A DNA stretch of 64,000 bases from JAWSVE01 sp050789445 (GCA_050789445.1 JAILXR010000001.1:620001-684000), one strand, 5' to 3'; positions 27,745-34,813 are shown, numbered from the stretch's first letter. Notes: generated by a model from the sequence alone, not told the origin. Program-made: numbers and translations.

Positions 27745-28092
27745 TTATTGCCACTCGTCATTTTCGTGGGCTATAGATGCGTAAACAACCTCGCCCGATT
27801 TATAAAATGCTAAATCTTCTGGATATTTTGGTGACAACCAATCTTTAAATGAATTTGCTTGTTTCAACACCTTTATAGAGTCCGGGTTAACCATGTAATG
27901 CCTTACCGTAGCAAGCGCGCCAAAGATTTTAGTGCCGGGCCACTCATCAGTCCTTTCTTCAGAAATAAGATGACCTGATAGTTGCTTTTCTATTTTTATA
28001 CAGTGGTCATCAAACTCAAATTCATCTCGCCAAACCAGGCTAAATGAATCAAATTCTTTTGAAGCTTTCTCTAATAATGATTCGTAATTCAT
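27745..28092 (-). CDS. Cassette protein of unknown function, 115 residues
   Basis: Soluble protein with no recognised domain. Visible blocks: FSLVWRDEFEFDDHCIKIE, EWPGTKIFGALATVRHY and PEDLAFYKSGEVVYASIAHE; the last looks like a conserved C-terminal core. The start is the ATG at 28092 (MNYESLLEK), 13 bases after the R' core. A longer frame to 28179 would run through the attC at 28105-28192 and is rejected. The stop is 2 bases before the next attC. Confidence 0.7.
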   Translation of the reverse strand: MNYESLLEKASKEFDSFSLVWRDEFEFDDHCIKIEKQLSGHLISEERTDEWPGTKIFGALATVRHYMVNPDSIKVLKQANSFKDWLSPKYPEDLAFYKSGEVVYASIAHENDEWQ

Positions 28093-28104
28093 AGCTTCCT
28101 TGAT

Positions 28105-28192
28105 GCTTAACGTCCGCATTTGGGGCCGTAGTGGAGCGCAGCGGAACGGAGGTCCCAGCCCCGCAGGGGCGAACAACATGCGCTTGTTAAAT
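28105..28192 (-). other. attC site
   Basis: R'' ATTTAAC (28186-28192) and R' GTTAAGC (28105-28111). Inner stem CGCCCCTGCGGGGC and centre GCTGCGCTCC are shared with neighbouring sites. R'' is the exact complement of R' of the site at 28568. Confidence 0.92.
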
Positions 28193-28194
28193 GC

Positions 28195-28554
28195 CTACTC
28201 ACGAGACCCACCTGAATAGAGATGGTTAACACAGTAGGCACTACCTTTTACCTGCTTGATGTCACAGCCTGACCACAAGCATGATTCGTTGGTAAGACCG
28301 CCACGATTTTGAACCATTTGCTCTTTTATGAGTGACTCACTATCAAATGCCTCCCAGCTTTCGGATGAGGGGATTTTTACTGCGTAGCAGGTTTGATATT
28401 TATCCCACTCATCGACTTTGTAGAGTTGCTTGCAATCGGGACACTGCATTAACAAAACCCAATCTCCAACATCAAGTTGGTTTAGCTTTGATTTGAAATC
28501 AGAGTGATGGCTACTGATCTTAATTAAAGCGGGCTGTTCTTTGCAATTGCACAT
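28195..28554 (-). CDS. Cassette protein with Cys pairs, possible zinc-binding, 119 residues
   Basis: Not recognised as a known family. It has CNCKEQP at the N-terminus, a CPDCKQLY zinc-ribbon-like knuckle in the middle, and a C-terminal motif CLWSGCDIKQVKGSAYCVNH with Cys and His at spacings that could bind a second metal. No signal peptide. The ATG at 28554 follows AAAGGGAAACT, a good ribosome site, and is preferred to the ATG at 28569, which lies in the attC core. The Cys/His pattern is seen; metal binding is inference. Confidence 0.7.
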   Translation of the reverse strand: MCNCKEQPALIKISSHHSDFKSKLNQLDVGDWVLLMQCPDCKQLYKVDEWDKYQTCYAVKIPSSESWEAFDSESLIKEQMVQNRGGLTNESCLWSGCDIKQVKGSAYCVNHLYSGGSRE

Positions 28555-28567
28555 AGTTTCCCTTTGC

Positions 28568-28669
28568 ATTTAACGCCGTGGTTTGGGGCAGCCGAAACAG
28601 AGCGAAGCGGCGTGTAGGCTGTCCCAGCCACGCGCTTTTTGCGTGGCGAACAACACCACCTTGTTAGGC
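28568..28669 (-). other. attC site
   Basis: R'' GCCTAAC (28663-28669) and R' GTTAAAT (28568-28574), 102 bases, with an inner stem CGCCACGCAAAAAGCGCGTGGC. R'' is the exact complement of R' of the site at 29091. Confidence 0.92.
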
Positions 28670-29086
28670 TTTGATTTCTGCATCCGCCCTCTCCGCTTGC
28701 ACGGCCAATACTGCACCCGACATAAAATCTATTGCTGTGAGCCACTGAGGTTCAATTTCTTGATTGGGCTCTGCCATTATTACACCCTCAGCCCAATCTT
28801 CATCTACCCAGTAGCCAATTGAATTAATACAGTCATCCTCTGAGAATGGAATTCCCTGCTCGCGAGGCATAAATCGGAGTTCGCTGACTTGGCTAAAAGT
28901 GAGTTTTACACTTCGTGGCGTAGTGCGGCTTACCCAATCTCCTTCAGAGCGAACCCAATACACTTCTAGCTTTCTCTCTGTAATGGAGTAATCAAAACCA
29001 GTGAAATTAAAATTATTGTGCAAATCGAGTTCATTCTCTCCTTGCACAAGATAAATCCCTTCGACTATTTCGTAGTTTCGATTCAT
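28664..29086 (-). CDS. Cassette protein of unknown function, 140 residues
   Basis: Acidic soluble protein. The first two thirds look beta-rich (YEIVEGIYLVQGENELDL, NFNFTGFDYSITERKLEVYW, SVKLTFSQVSELRF); the last third has INSIGYWVDEDWAEGVIMAE followed by a helix. No catalytic motif seen. The fold-like layout recalls small immunity-type or other cassette proteins, but this is only an impression. The ATG lies about 5 bases after the attC core and the TAA is inside the next attC. Confidence 0.68.
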   Translation of the reverse strand: MNRNYEIVEGIYLVQGENELDLHNNFNFTGFDYSITERKLEVYWVRSEGDWVSRTTPRSVKLTFSQVSELRFMPREQGIPFSEDDCINSIGYWVDEDWAEGVIMAEPNQEIEPQWLTAIDFMSGAVLAVQAERADAEIKA

Positions 29087-29090
29087 AGAA

Positions 29091-29183
29091 GCCTAACGCC
29101 GCTATAAAGGGCCGACTGGAGCGCAGCGTAAGGAGGTCCTGGCCGCTGCTTTTTGCGGCCGAACTTTGATAGCTTTGTTATGC
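29091..29183 (-). other. attC site
   Basis: R'' GCATAAC (29177-29183) and R' GTTAGGC (29091-29097). Inner stem GGCCGCAAAAAGCAGCGGCC and centre GCTGCGCTCC. R'' is the exact complement of R' of the site at 29577. Confidence 0.92.
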
Positions 29184-29567
29184 ATTTAGTTTGCCGGCTC
29201 CCGATTTAACTTCTTTGCAGATTACATCATAGATTTCGTCATAGAACATAATTTGATAGTGCTTACATTCTGATAGATGGGCTTGGTTAAAAGATGCCAA
29301 CCATTCCGAGTCTTTAACTTCAAATATAGATGCGCTATTTTCTCCCGTAGCGAGAATATTTCCATGTACCTCTTCGGAAGCCATTGAAAATGCTTCTAGG
29401 CCCACCAATTTTATATGTTTGAGATTACCTTCTATGTATTCATCATCTGGGTTGAAATACTCAAAACCAATCAAGACTACGCCATTGTGACCCCAAATTA
29501 CTTTCTGTAATTCAGGGCCTCTTCCGTCGTGGTAGAACACACTTTCTAGTATTGGCTCAGTCTTCAT
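29178..29567 (-). CDS. Cassette protein of unknown function, 129 residues
   Basis: Soluble acidic protein, not recognised. Blocks visible: ESVFYHDGRGPELQKVIWGH, GVVLIGFEYFNPDDEYIEGN, HLSECKHYQIMFYDEIYDVI. The last resembles the C-terminal beta-strand and helix of a small alpha/beta protein. The ATG at 29567 (MKTEPILES) is chosen; the frame is open to 29591 but that part lies in the attC core. The stop overlaps the next attC. Confidence 0.68.
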   Translation of the reverse strand: MKTEPILESVFYHDGRGPELQKVIWGHNGVVLIGFEYFNPDDEYIEGNLKHIKLVGLEAFSMASEEVHGNILATGENSASIFEVKDSEWLASFNQAHLSECKHYQIMFYDEIYDVICKEVKSGAGKLNA

Positions 29568-29576
29568 CTTTTGTAT

Positions 29577-29645
29577 GCATAACGCCGCCATAATTTGCCG
29601 ACTGAAGCGCAGCGTAAGGCGGTCAAATTGATGGCCTTGTTACGC
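29577..29645 (-). other. attC site
   Basis: R'' GCGTAAC (29639-29645) and R' GTTATGC (29577-29583), 69 bases, with centre CGCTGCGCTTCAGTCGG. R'' is the exact complement of R' of the site at 30249. Confidence 0.9.
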
Positions 29646-29933
29646 GGCACTTAGATCAAGGGGAAACACCTTGGTGAGCTTTATCTGCTTTTTAGCAAGC
29701 GACAAATCATAATTGTCCTGCATGGTAAGCCAGCTTTCTGGGCTACGACCTAAAGCCTTAGAGAGCCTCAGAGCCATTTCTGGGCTGATACCACTCTGGC
29801 CTTTTATGACCCTATTAAGAGTTGAGGCCGCAACATCAAGATGTTTAGCAAGATTGCGGCAGCTAATATTAAACGGCTCCATGTAAGTTGCTTGGATAAA
29901 CTCACCTGGATGAGGGGGGTTATACATACTCAT
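29640..29933 (-). CDS. higA: HigA-type antitoxin (XRE family)
   Basis: DNA-binding antitoxin of 97 residues. It opens with the HigA signature NPPHPGEFIQATYMEPFNIS, followed by the helix-turn-helix LAKHLDVAASTLNRVIKGQS and MALRLSKALGRSPESWL. It binds HigB and represses the operon promoter in characterised systems. Its ATG overlaps the TAA of higB by one base (TAATG), so the two are co-translated. Gene order toxin-antitoxin is normal for HigBA. Its TAA lies in the attC that closes the cassette. Confidence 0.93.
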   Translation of the reverse strand: MSMYNPPHPGEFIQATYMEPFNISCRNLAKHLDVAASTLNRVIKGQSGISPEMALRLSKALGRSPESWLTMQDNYDLSLAKKQIKLTKVFPLDLSAA

Positions 29934-30211
29934 TAGTGATAATCCTCATAGTTAACGATGTAAACATGACCCGCTTCAAATTCGAAAGTTACACGCCAGT
30001 TGCCATTGACGGTAATCGACCACAGGCCCTTTCGGTTACCTTTTAACTGATGCAGCCGGTAACCAGGGATGTCCAAATCCTCAATACAATGAGCAGTTTC
30101 TAAGGCCGCAAGCTGCATTCTTAGTTTGGTGGCGTGAGCAGCTTGAATGCCCTTCTTAGTTCCAGTTTTATAGAACTTTTCTAGGCCTTTGTGCTTGAAG
30201 GATTTAATCAT
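29933..30211 (-). CDS. higB: HigB/RelE-type mRNA interferase toxin
   Basis: Ribosome-dependent mRNA-cleaving toxin of 92 residues. It begins IKSFKHKGLEKFYKTGTKKG and ends with the RelE/HigB core GYRLHQLKGNRKGLWSITVN and NWRVTFEFEAGHVYIVNYEDYH, whose Arg, Lys and His residues are typical of the active site. Both genes are on the cassette strand. Its start is about 38 bases after the preceding attC core, leaving room for an own promoter, as TA cassettes commonly have. Confidence 0.93.
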   Translation of the reverse strand: MIKSFKHKGLEKFYKTGTKKGIQAAHATKLRMQLAALETAHCIEDLDIPGYRLHQLKGNRKGLWSITVNGNWRVTFEFEAGHVYIVNYEDYH

Positions 30212-30248
30212 GCACGAAGTGTAGCATGTTGCGCAACACTGTCAAGAC

Positions 30249-30312
30249 GCGTAACGACTCTGTTCGCTTGCAACGCGACTTTTTGCGTTGTCGAGTGAAC
30301 GACTTGTTATGT
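30249..30312 (-). other. attC site
   Basis: R'' ACATAAC (30306-30312) and R' GTTACGC (30249-30255), 64 bases. Inner arms GTTCACTCGACAACGC and GCGTTGCAAGCGAAC pair. R'' is the exact complement of a core GTTATGT on the minus strand at 30637-30643, which marks the other end of this first cassette. Confidence 0.88.
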
Positions 30313-30642
30313 TCAAGTACGACATGTTTGATGCCCGTTTTATTTTTATCTTTTCACTACACTTTTTTTACTGCACTTCGTCCATGCTTGTCGGCAAGAC
30401 AAATTCCAAGGGGACACTGATTCGAGATCTTCTATACCGTACCGGAAGGGAAGCGAACGTTTGAACTCGTTGTTCACCGTCGCTTCCCTTCCGGTACGGT
30501 ATTAACGAAAATCTTTCTCGTCAATCACTCCTTTTAATTTTTACGGCCTATTTCTCAAATATAGAAACACTGGTTGTTAATACAGTATTATTCGTTTATG
30601 CTTTTTATCGGCCGTAAAAAAATTTTTTTTGCTGAAACATAA
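30255..30642 (-). other. ORF-poor first cassette with large inverted repeat
   Basis: A 388-base cassette by its core boundaries. No ATG frame of useful length exists on the cassette strand. A GTG frame gives about 43 residues (MNNEFKRSLPFRYGIEDLES and on to a stop), starting inside the inverted repeat and without a good ribosome site. An AAAGGAG precedes a GTG with only 8 codons. The cassette may encode an RNA or hold only regulatory sequence. See the repeat at 30434-30502. Confidence 0.6.
30434..30502. repeat. Perfect 23-bp inverted repeat
   Basis: Arms 30434-30456 and 30480-30502 are exact reverse complements (core ACCGGAAGGGAAGC / GCTTCCCTTCCGGT) with a 23-base loop. Weak pairing continues outside (CGAGATCTT against AAGATTTTC-like). 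No T run follows directly on either strand, so it is not a normal terminator. Confidence 0.9.
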
Positions 30643-30643
30643 C
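30637..30643 (-). other. Lone integron core site (GTTATGT)
   Basis: On the minus strand GTTATGT fits GTTRRRY and is the exact reverse complement of the R'' ACATAAC at 30306-30312. It therefore bounds the first cassette. No R''/L'' partner of an attC is found to its right, so it may be the core of an attI or the remainder of one. Confidence 0.6.
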
Positions 30644-30657
30644 AGTTTAATATATGT

Positions 30658-30735
30658 CATGGGTACATGTAGCCATTCTGTCTATATCTAGACAGAAATG
30701 TACACATGTAGGCAGAATGTCTACATATACCCATG
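30658..30735. repeat. 78-bp imperfect palindrome at the proximal array end
   Basis: Arms 30658-30687 and 30706-30735 pair at 26 of 30 positions by Watson-Crick rules plus two G-T pairs; the two mismatches are at 30666 and 30673. The outer part is CATGGGTACATGTAG against CTACATATACCCATG. An inner alternative hairpin TCTGTCTA/TAGACAGA lies at 30678-30697. It starts 15 bases from the lone core site. Confidence 0.88.
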
Positions 30736-30990
30736 CTACCTATTTCCGAAAATGATCTTCGGAGATTTATCGATTGTATTGATCAGCCGGTACAGCCACA
30801 TCGGCAGCCCATGGCTAATTAATATCTATCTTTGTAAATTGAAAGCCGTAATGACCACGCTGTGGTGGTGCATCACGGCTTTTGAGCATTAAACCGTCTT
30901 CACTGGATAATGTCGAGAGAATGGCACGACAGATGTTTTTAACTGTCTGAATTTGTTTGAATTTTCCAGTTTGTCAATGCTCATTTAATA
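30736..30990. other. Intergenic stretch between cassette array and ABC exporter
   Basis: No supported gene. It contains a dyad described next and otherwise nothing I can name. No integrase-like reading was found on either strand. Confidence 0.6.
30842..30884. terminator. Hairpin after the ABC exporter gene, possible terminator
   Basis: AAAGCCGT at the left pairs with ACGGCTTT at the right; ACCAC/GTGGT pair inside. The T runs are short on both strands, so termination strength is uncertain. It lies about 107 bases beyond the end of the exporter gene on the minus strand. Confidence 0.5.
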
Positions 30991-32919
30991 TTAAGCGCTC
31001 TGATTTTTTGATTCTTTAAACTGCAAATTATAAAGCTTCTGGTAAAGTTCAGACGTTTTAATCAATTCTTCATGACTACCAATCGCCGTAATTTTTCCCG
31101 CATCCATGACTGCAATTCTGTCGACATGTTTTATTGTCGACAGTCGATGGGCAATAATAATGGTTGTACGATCTTGCATTAATTCATTGATGGCGAGTTG
31201 AACGTGTCGTTCACTTTCTGAATCGAGTGCGCTGGTGGCTTCGTCGAGTAATAGAATTTTTGGATTTTTTAAGATGGCTCTGGCAATGGCAAGGCGTTGT
31301 CGTTGTCCGCCGGATAACCTTACGCCTTGTTCACCAAGATTACTGCTATAGCCTTCGGGTAATTGACTAATGAATTCATGAGCGTGTGCCGCTTTTGCAG
31401 CTGCTATGACTTCTTCATCGGTTGCTTCTGGATTACCGTAGCGAATATTGTAATTTACATCGGCAGTAAATAATGACGGTTGTTGTGATACGACGGCAAT
31501 TTGTTGCCTGAAATCATGGGGCGTTAGTGACAGTAGATTATTATTCTCGAATAATATGTCACCTTGGTCGGGATCGTAAAAGCGTTGTAATAATTCAAAC
31601 ACTGTCGATTTTCCTGCGCCGGATGGTCCGACTAAGGCCAAGCTACCGCCGGATTTCAATATAAAATTAATATCATCGAGTGCAGGTGTGTTGGGTCTGG
31701 ATGGATAGCAGAACCGAATATGATTGAAAACGATGGCGTTGTTCGTAGAACTTTCTGTGGTGTTGGTGTCGTGGTTATTGGTTGTGGTTTTTGAATCATT
31801 AAACGTTTTTAGTTGCGCTTCATTCGGTGCGGTGATTAATGATTCTTCTTGGAGTAATTCCATTAAGCGTTCAGTAGCGCCAGCTGCTCTTTGTAATTCA
31901 CTAAATACTTCAGAGATGGTAGCGACGGCGCCGGCAACCATAATGGCGTAAACAATAAATGCACCTAATTCACCGCCAGTCATTTTCCCAGAGAGTACGT
32001 CATTCCCGCCCAGCCATAGCATCACGCCGATAGCAGAGAATACTAAAATAGAAACGACCATGATGAGTGATGCAGATAATCGAATACGTTTTTTCGCGAT
32101 GCCGACAGAATACTCAACAGCGTTTTTAAAGGTTTCTCGCTCCATATCCTCCCGCGTGTAACTTTGTACGGTTTTTATGTTTTGTATGACTTCGCCTGCA
32201 TGAGTGCCAATCTCCGCAATCGCGTCTTGGCTTTTTCTAGAAAGAACACGAATTTTTTTACCCAATAAAAATATCGGTACTAGTACTAACGGCACACAAA
32301 CAATAACGGCAAGACTTAATTTAAAATTTGTAGCGAATAACATGACGACACCACCAATGAGCATTAAAAAATTTCTTAATGCCATGGAAGCGGATGAGCC
32401 AATAATGTTTTGGAGTAGGGCGGTGTCAGTTGTTAAGCGAGACATGATCTCGCCACTGCGATTGGTTTCAAAATAGTGAGGATGTAAATTAATGACGTGA
32501 TTGAAAACGGCTTTGCGTATGTCGCCACTGACGCGCTCGCCTAACCATGTTACTAAATAGAATCGGCAAAAAGCACCGAGCGACATAAGAACAACAAGTA
32601 CGAATAAAAATAAAATTCCTTTTGTTAGCGCTTCACTTGATTGCGCTACAAAACCTTCATCAATTATTATTCTTAGGCCCTGCACCATTACAAGGTTAAC
32701 AAGCGCCGTAAAAATCAACGCAACACCAGCGCCTACTGTTTGCCATTTATAAGGTTTTATAAACTGTAAGATGGAGGATAGGATTTTAATGTTTGCTTTT
32801 GAATTAGGTTTTTTTGAATCGGTTATTTTTTCAGGGTTTGTTTCTATACTAGCTTGAGAGCTCGTTTGCGAACTTATTTGTAATGAATCTTGTAATGTAG
32901 TTTCTTTTTGCGCTTCCAT
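30991..32919 (-). CDS. ABC exporter, fused membrane and ATPase domains (MsbA/ABCB-like)
   Basis: Inner-membrane half-transporter of 642 residues that would work as a homodimer. A polar, Ser/Gln-rich N-terminal tail of about 45 residues precedes six membrane helices (about 55-340) with the family segment LHPHYFETNRSGEIMSRLTT. After a low-complexity Asn/Thr linker comes the ATPase: Walker A GPSGAGKST, signature LSGGQRQRLAIARA, Walker B ILLLDEATSALD and the H-loop IAHRLSTI. Substrate unknown; lipids, drugs or peptides are all possible. A palindrome around a TATAAT lies upstream. Confidence 0.9.
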   Translation of the reverse strand: MEAQKETTLQDSLQISSQTSSQASIETNPEKITDSKKPNSKANIKILSSILQFIKPYKWQTVGAGVALIFTALVNLVMVQGLRIIIDEGFVAQSSEALTKGILFLFVLVVLMSLGAFCRFYLVTWLGERVSGDIRKAVFNHVINLHPHYFETNRSGEIMSRLTTDTALLQNIIGSSASMALRNFLMLIGGVVMLFATNFKLSLAVIVCVPLVLVPIFLLGKKIRVLSRKSQDAIAEIGTHAGEVIQNIKTVQSYTREDMERETFKNAVEYSVGIAKKRIRLSASLIMVVSILVFSAIGVMLWLGGNDVLSGKMTGGELGAFIVYAIMVAGAVATISEVFSELQRAAGATERLMELLQEESLITAPNEAQLKTFNDSKTTTNNHDTNTTESSTNNAIVFNHIRFCYPSRPNTPALDDINFILKSGGSLALVGPSGAGKSTVFELLQRFYDPDQGDILFENNNLLSLTPHDFRQQIAVVSQQPSLFTADVNYNIRYGNPEATDEEVIAAAKAAHAHEFISQLPEGYSSNLGEQGVRLSGGQRQRLAIARAILKNPKILLLDEATSALDSESERHVQLAINELMQDRTTIIIAHRLSTIKHVDRIAVMDAGKITAIGSHEELIKTSELYQKLYNLQFKESKNQSA

Positions 32920-32976
32920 AACAATACCCGTTCATAGCGAACGTTTGACCTAATATAAAGAGAAAGGGGTGACGAA

Positions 32977-33009
32977 ATGTAAACGCCCATTATAGAGCGG
33001 CGTTTACAT
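32977..33009. promoter_or_regulatory. Palindromic operator-like site around a -10 box
   Basis: ATGTAAACGCC (32977-32987) and its exact reverse complement (32999-33009) are separated by 11 bases. On the minus strand the spacer contains CTCTATAATGG, so a TATAAT lies between the arms, 58-80 bases upstream of the ABC exporter start. No clear -35 box fits. A repressor site over a promoter is a reasonable guess. Confidence 0.5.
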
Positions 33010-33073
33010 AGGGGATTGTATAGAAAGGTTAAAATGTTAGGAATGTATTTCTAGCAATAAGTGTTATCCACTG

Positions 33074-34813
33074 TTATCGATTGGTTAGCCAAGCAGATTG
33101 GTAGGGCTCTAATGTAATGGACTCCAAATCACTGATGTTTGGAAAATTACCGAGTAAATCTTTCCATGAATCAGTGCTGATGAGATTAATTGAAGAGAGT
33201 ACGATCGTTTGCGGCTCTGTACTGACGTTGTTTAAACAGAAAATACTTTGGGTTCTGTCTAGGCTTTGACGCCAGAAAGCAAAAATTTCATCGCCTAAGT
33301 GTAATGTAAATTGTGTCGCGTTGGGGTGGAAAGCGGGTTGAGCACGACGAATTTTTATTAGCTCAGAGAGTCGTTGATAAACTCGATGGTGATGTGTATC
33401 TGAGTTGTCTAAAAGAGCAATTAACTCCTCTTCATCCCATTGTTTGCGATTGATTGCTCTATTATGTCCGAGTGATTCTAGGCGCTCATAATCATTGGTC
33501 GTGCCTACTAAACTATGAATATAAAAAGCGGGCATGCCTTCTAATGCAAGCATGATGATGTGTGCTGCTATAAAGCGATCAAACTGCCAGTGATCTTGCC
33601 CCTCGGTTGTACCACTTAATGCATCATAAAGAGCAATGTTCACTTCGTAAGGTTTTTTTGCAATCCCACCATTCAGCGCTCGCCAACTAATTTTTCCGCC
33701 AAAGCTTTCCATTGTTTTAATGAAAAGTTGTAACTCTTGATCATCAAGCAAGCCTTCGACAGGACGTAATCCAATACCATCGTGAGAGGCAATGAAATTA
33801 AAATAGGTTGTGCCATTTTGAGCGGGGGGCATGCTCATTAACCAATTTTTTAAATGGCGAGAATTTCCTGTGACTAATGAATGGACGAGTAGGGGAGGTA
33901 GGGAAAAATTATAAATACAGTGTGCTTCGTTAGCATTACCAAAGTAGGATAAGTTTTCTTGGTTCGGAATGTTTGTCTCGGTAATGATTATTGCATCAGA
34001 ACTCGCGTGTTCTATTAGCGTTCGTAGCAGTCTAACGATTTCATGTGTCTCATTAAGGTTTAAGCAAGTTGTTCCAGTTTTTTTCCAGATAAAAGCAACG
34101 GCATCGAGTCGAAATACGCGTATCCCATTGTCTAGGTACAGGCGAATGATTTTAATAAATTCTAATAACAGCTCGGGGTTAGTAAAATCAACATCGACCT
34201 GATCATGACCAAAGGTACACCAAACATGTTTTAAACCTTCTGATGTTTCTATTGCTTGCAAAAGATCACTTGTTCTGGGACGAACGACGAGCGAATGATC
34301 TTCTTGTGGATCGGCCGTATAAAAATAATCTTTTCCAGGGTTTTTACCTTCTATGAAATTTTTAAACCATTGATGTGAAGTGGAGCAGTGGTTGACAACT
34401 AGGTCGGCCATTAGATCAAAATCTTGGCTAAGATTTTGTATATCTGTCCAGTCACCAACACTAGGATTAACAGTTTCATAATCGCTAATGGCAAAGCCAT
34501 CATCACTGCTGTATGGAAAAAATGGCAGTATATGGATTGCTCCTACAACATCTTTGAAATATATATTAAGGAAGTTTCGCAGTGTTTTTAACGGGTGTTC
34601 ATCAGATTTTAAAATGCTGTGGGCATAAGTAATAGCAACAACATCAGACTGATCCCATAAGTTTTCATGAGACACTGGCGATTCACATGTCTGATCGAGT
34701 CGCATCGCAGATAATAATTTTTTTGTGATGCTATTTGTGTCAGCTTCTGGGTAAACCGTATTTATGTGGCTATTAACCCGACTGACTAAAACTTCAAATG
34801 TATTATTTTCCAT
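33074..34813 (-). CDS. GH13_18 phosphorylase, probably glucosylglycerate phosphorylase
   Basis: Sucrose-phosphorylase-like enzyme of 579 residues that would split glucosylglycerate with phosphate to glucose-1-phosphate and D-glycerate in the cytoplasm. The GH13 motifs are present: IHILPFFPYSSDDGFAISDY, DLVVNHCS, FRLDAVAFIWK with the nucleophile Asp, IITETN with the acid/base Glu, and FIASHDGIGL. GH13_18 also includes sucrose, sucrose-6-phosphate and glucosylglycerol phosphorylases; the glycerate call rests on the adjacent gpgS, phosphatase and glycerate kinase genes. ATG at 34813 is preferred to 34831 because AGGT precedes it. Confidence 0.85.
   Translation of the reverse strand: MENNTFEVLVSRVNSHINTVYPEADTNSITKKLLSAMRLDQTCESPVSHENLWDQSDVVAITYAHSILKSDEHPLKTLRNFLNIYFKDVVGAIHILPFFPYSSDDGFAISDYETVNPSVGDWTDIQNLSQDFDLMADLVVNHCSTSHQWFKNFIEGKNPGKDYFYTADPQEDHSLVVRPRTSDLLQAIETSEGLKHVWCTFGHDQVDVDFTNPELLLEFIKIIRLYLDNGIRVFRLDAVAFIWKKTGTTCLNLNETHEIVRLLRTLIEHASSDAIIITETNIPNQENLSYFGNANEAHCIYNFSLPPLLVHSLVTGNSRHLKNWLMSMPPAQNGTTYFNFIASHDGIGLRPVEGLLDDQELQLFIKTMESFGGKISWRALNGGIAKKPYEVNIALYDALSGTTEGQDHWQFDRFIAAHIIMLALEGMPAFYIHSLVGTTNDYERLESLGHNRAINRKQWDEEELIALLDNSDTHHHRVYQRLSELIKIRRAQPAFHPNATQFTLHLGDEIFAFWRQSLDRTQSIFCLNNVSTEPQTIVLSSINLISTDSWKDLLGNFPNISDLESITLEPYQSAWLTNR

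Larger units (their letters stand above)
23816..30643 (-). mobile_element. Integron gene-cassette array without integrase (CALIN)
   Basis: A 6.8-kb run of minus-strand genes separated by attC sites. Nine well-formed sites (25257-30312) and two weaker ones (23816-23872, 24526-24631) are read, all in one orientation, each just after a gene and often overlapping its stop codon. Several sites share a GCGCAGCG centre. R' of each site is the reverse complement of R'' of the next in eight consecutive intervals, ending at the IS-like remnant. No tyrosine recombinase gene lies in the window, so this is an array lacking its own integrase here. Confidence 0.9.

Noticed and set aside
28093..28179. 29-residue N-terminal extension of the protein at 27745-28092
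   Set aside because: The extension is translated attC sequence; the ATG at 28092 is the natural start.
30226..30420. 64-codon plus-strand frame over the first attC
   Set aside because: It runs antisense through an attC and has no support as a gene.
30434..30502. Perfect inverted repeat read as a Rho-independent terminator
   Set aside because: No T run follows on either strand and the loop is long.
30637..30756. Core site plus palindrome read as one more attC
   Set aside because: The core lies outside the palindrome and no R'' is found at the other side.
30698..30892. 64-codon plus-strand frame at the proximal array end
   Set aside because: It crosses half of the 78-bp palindrome and the hairpin at 30842, with no ribosome site.
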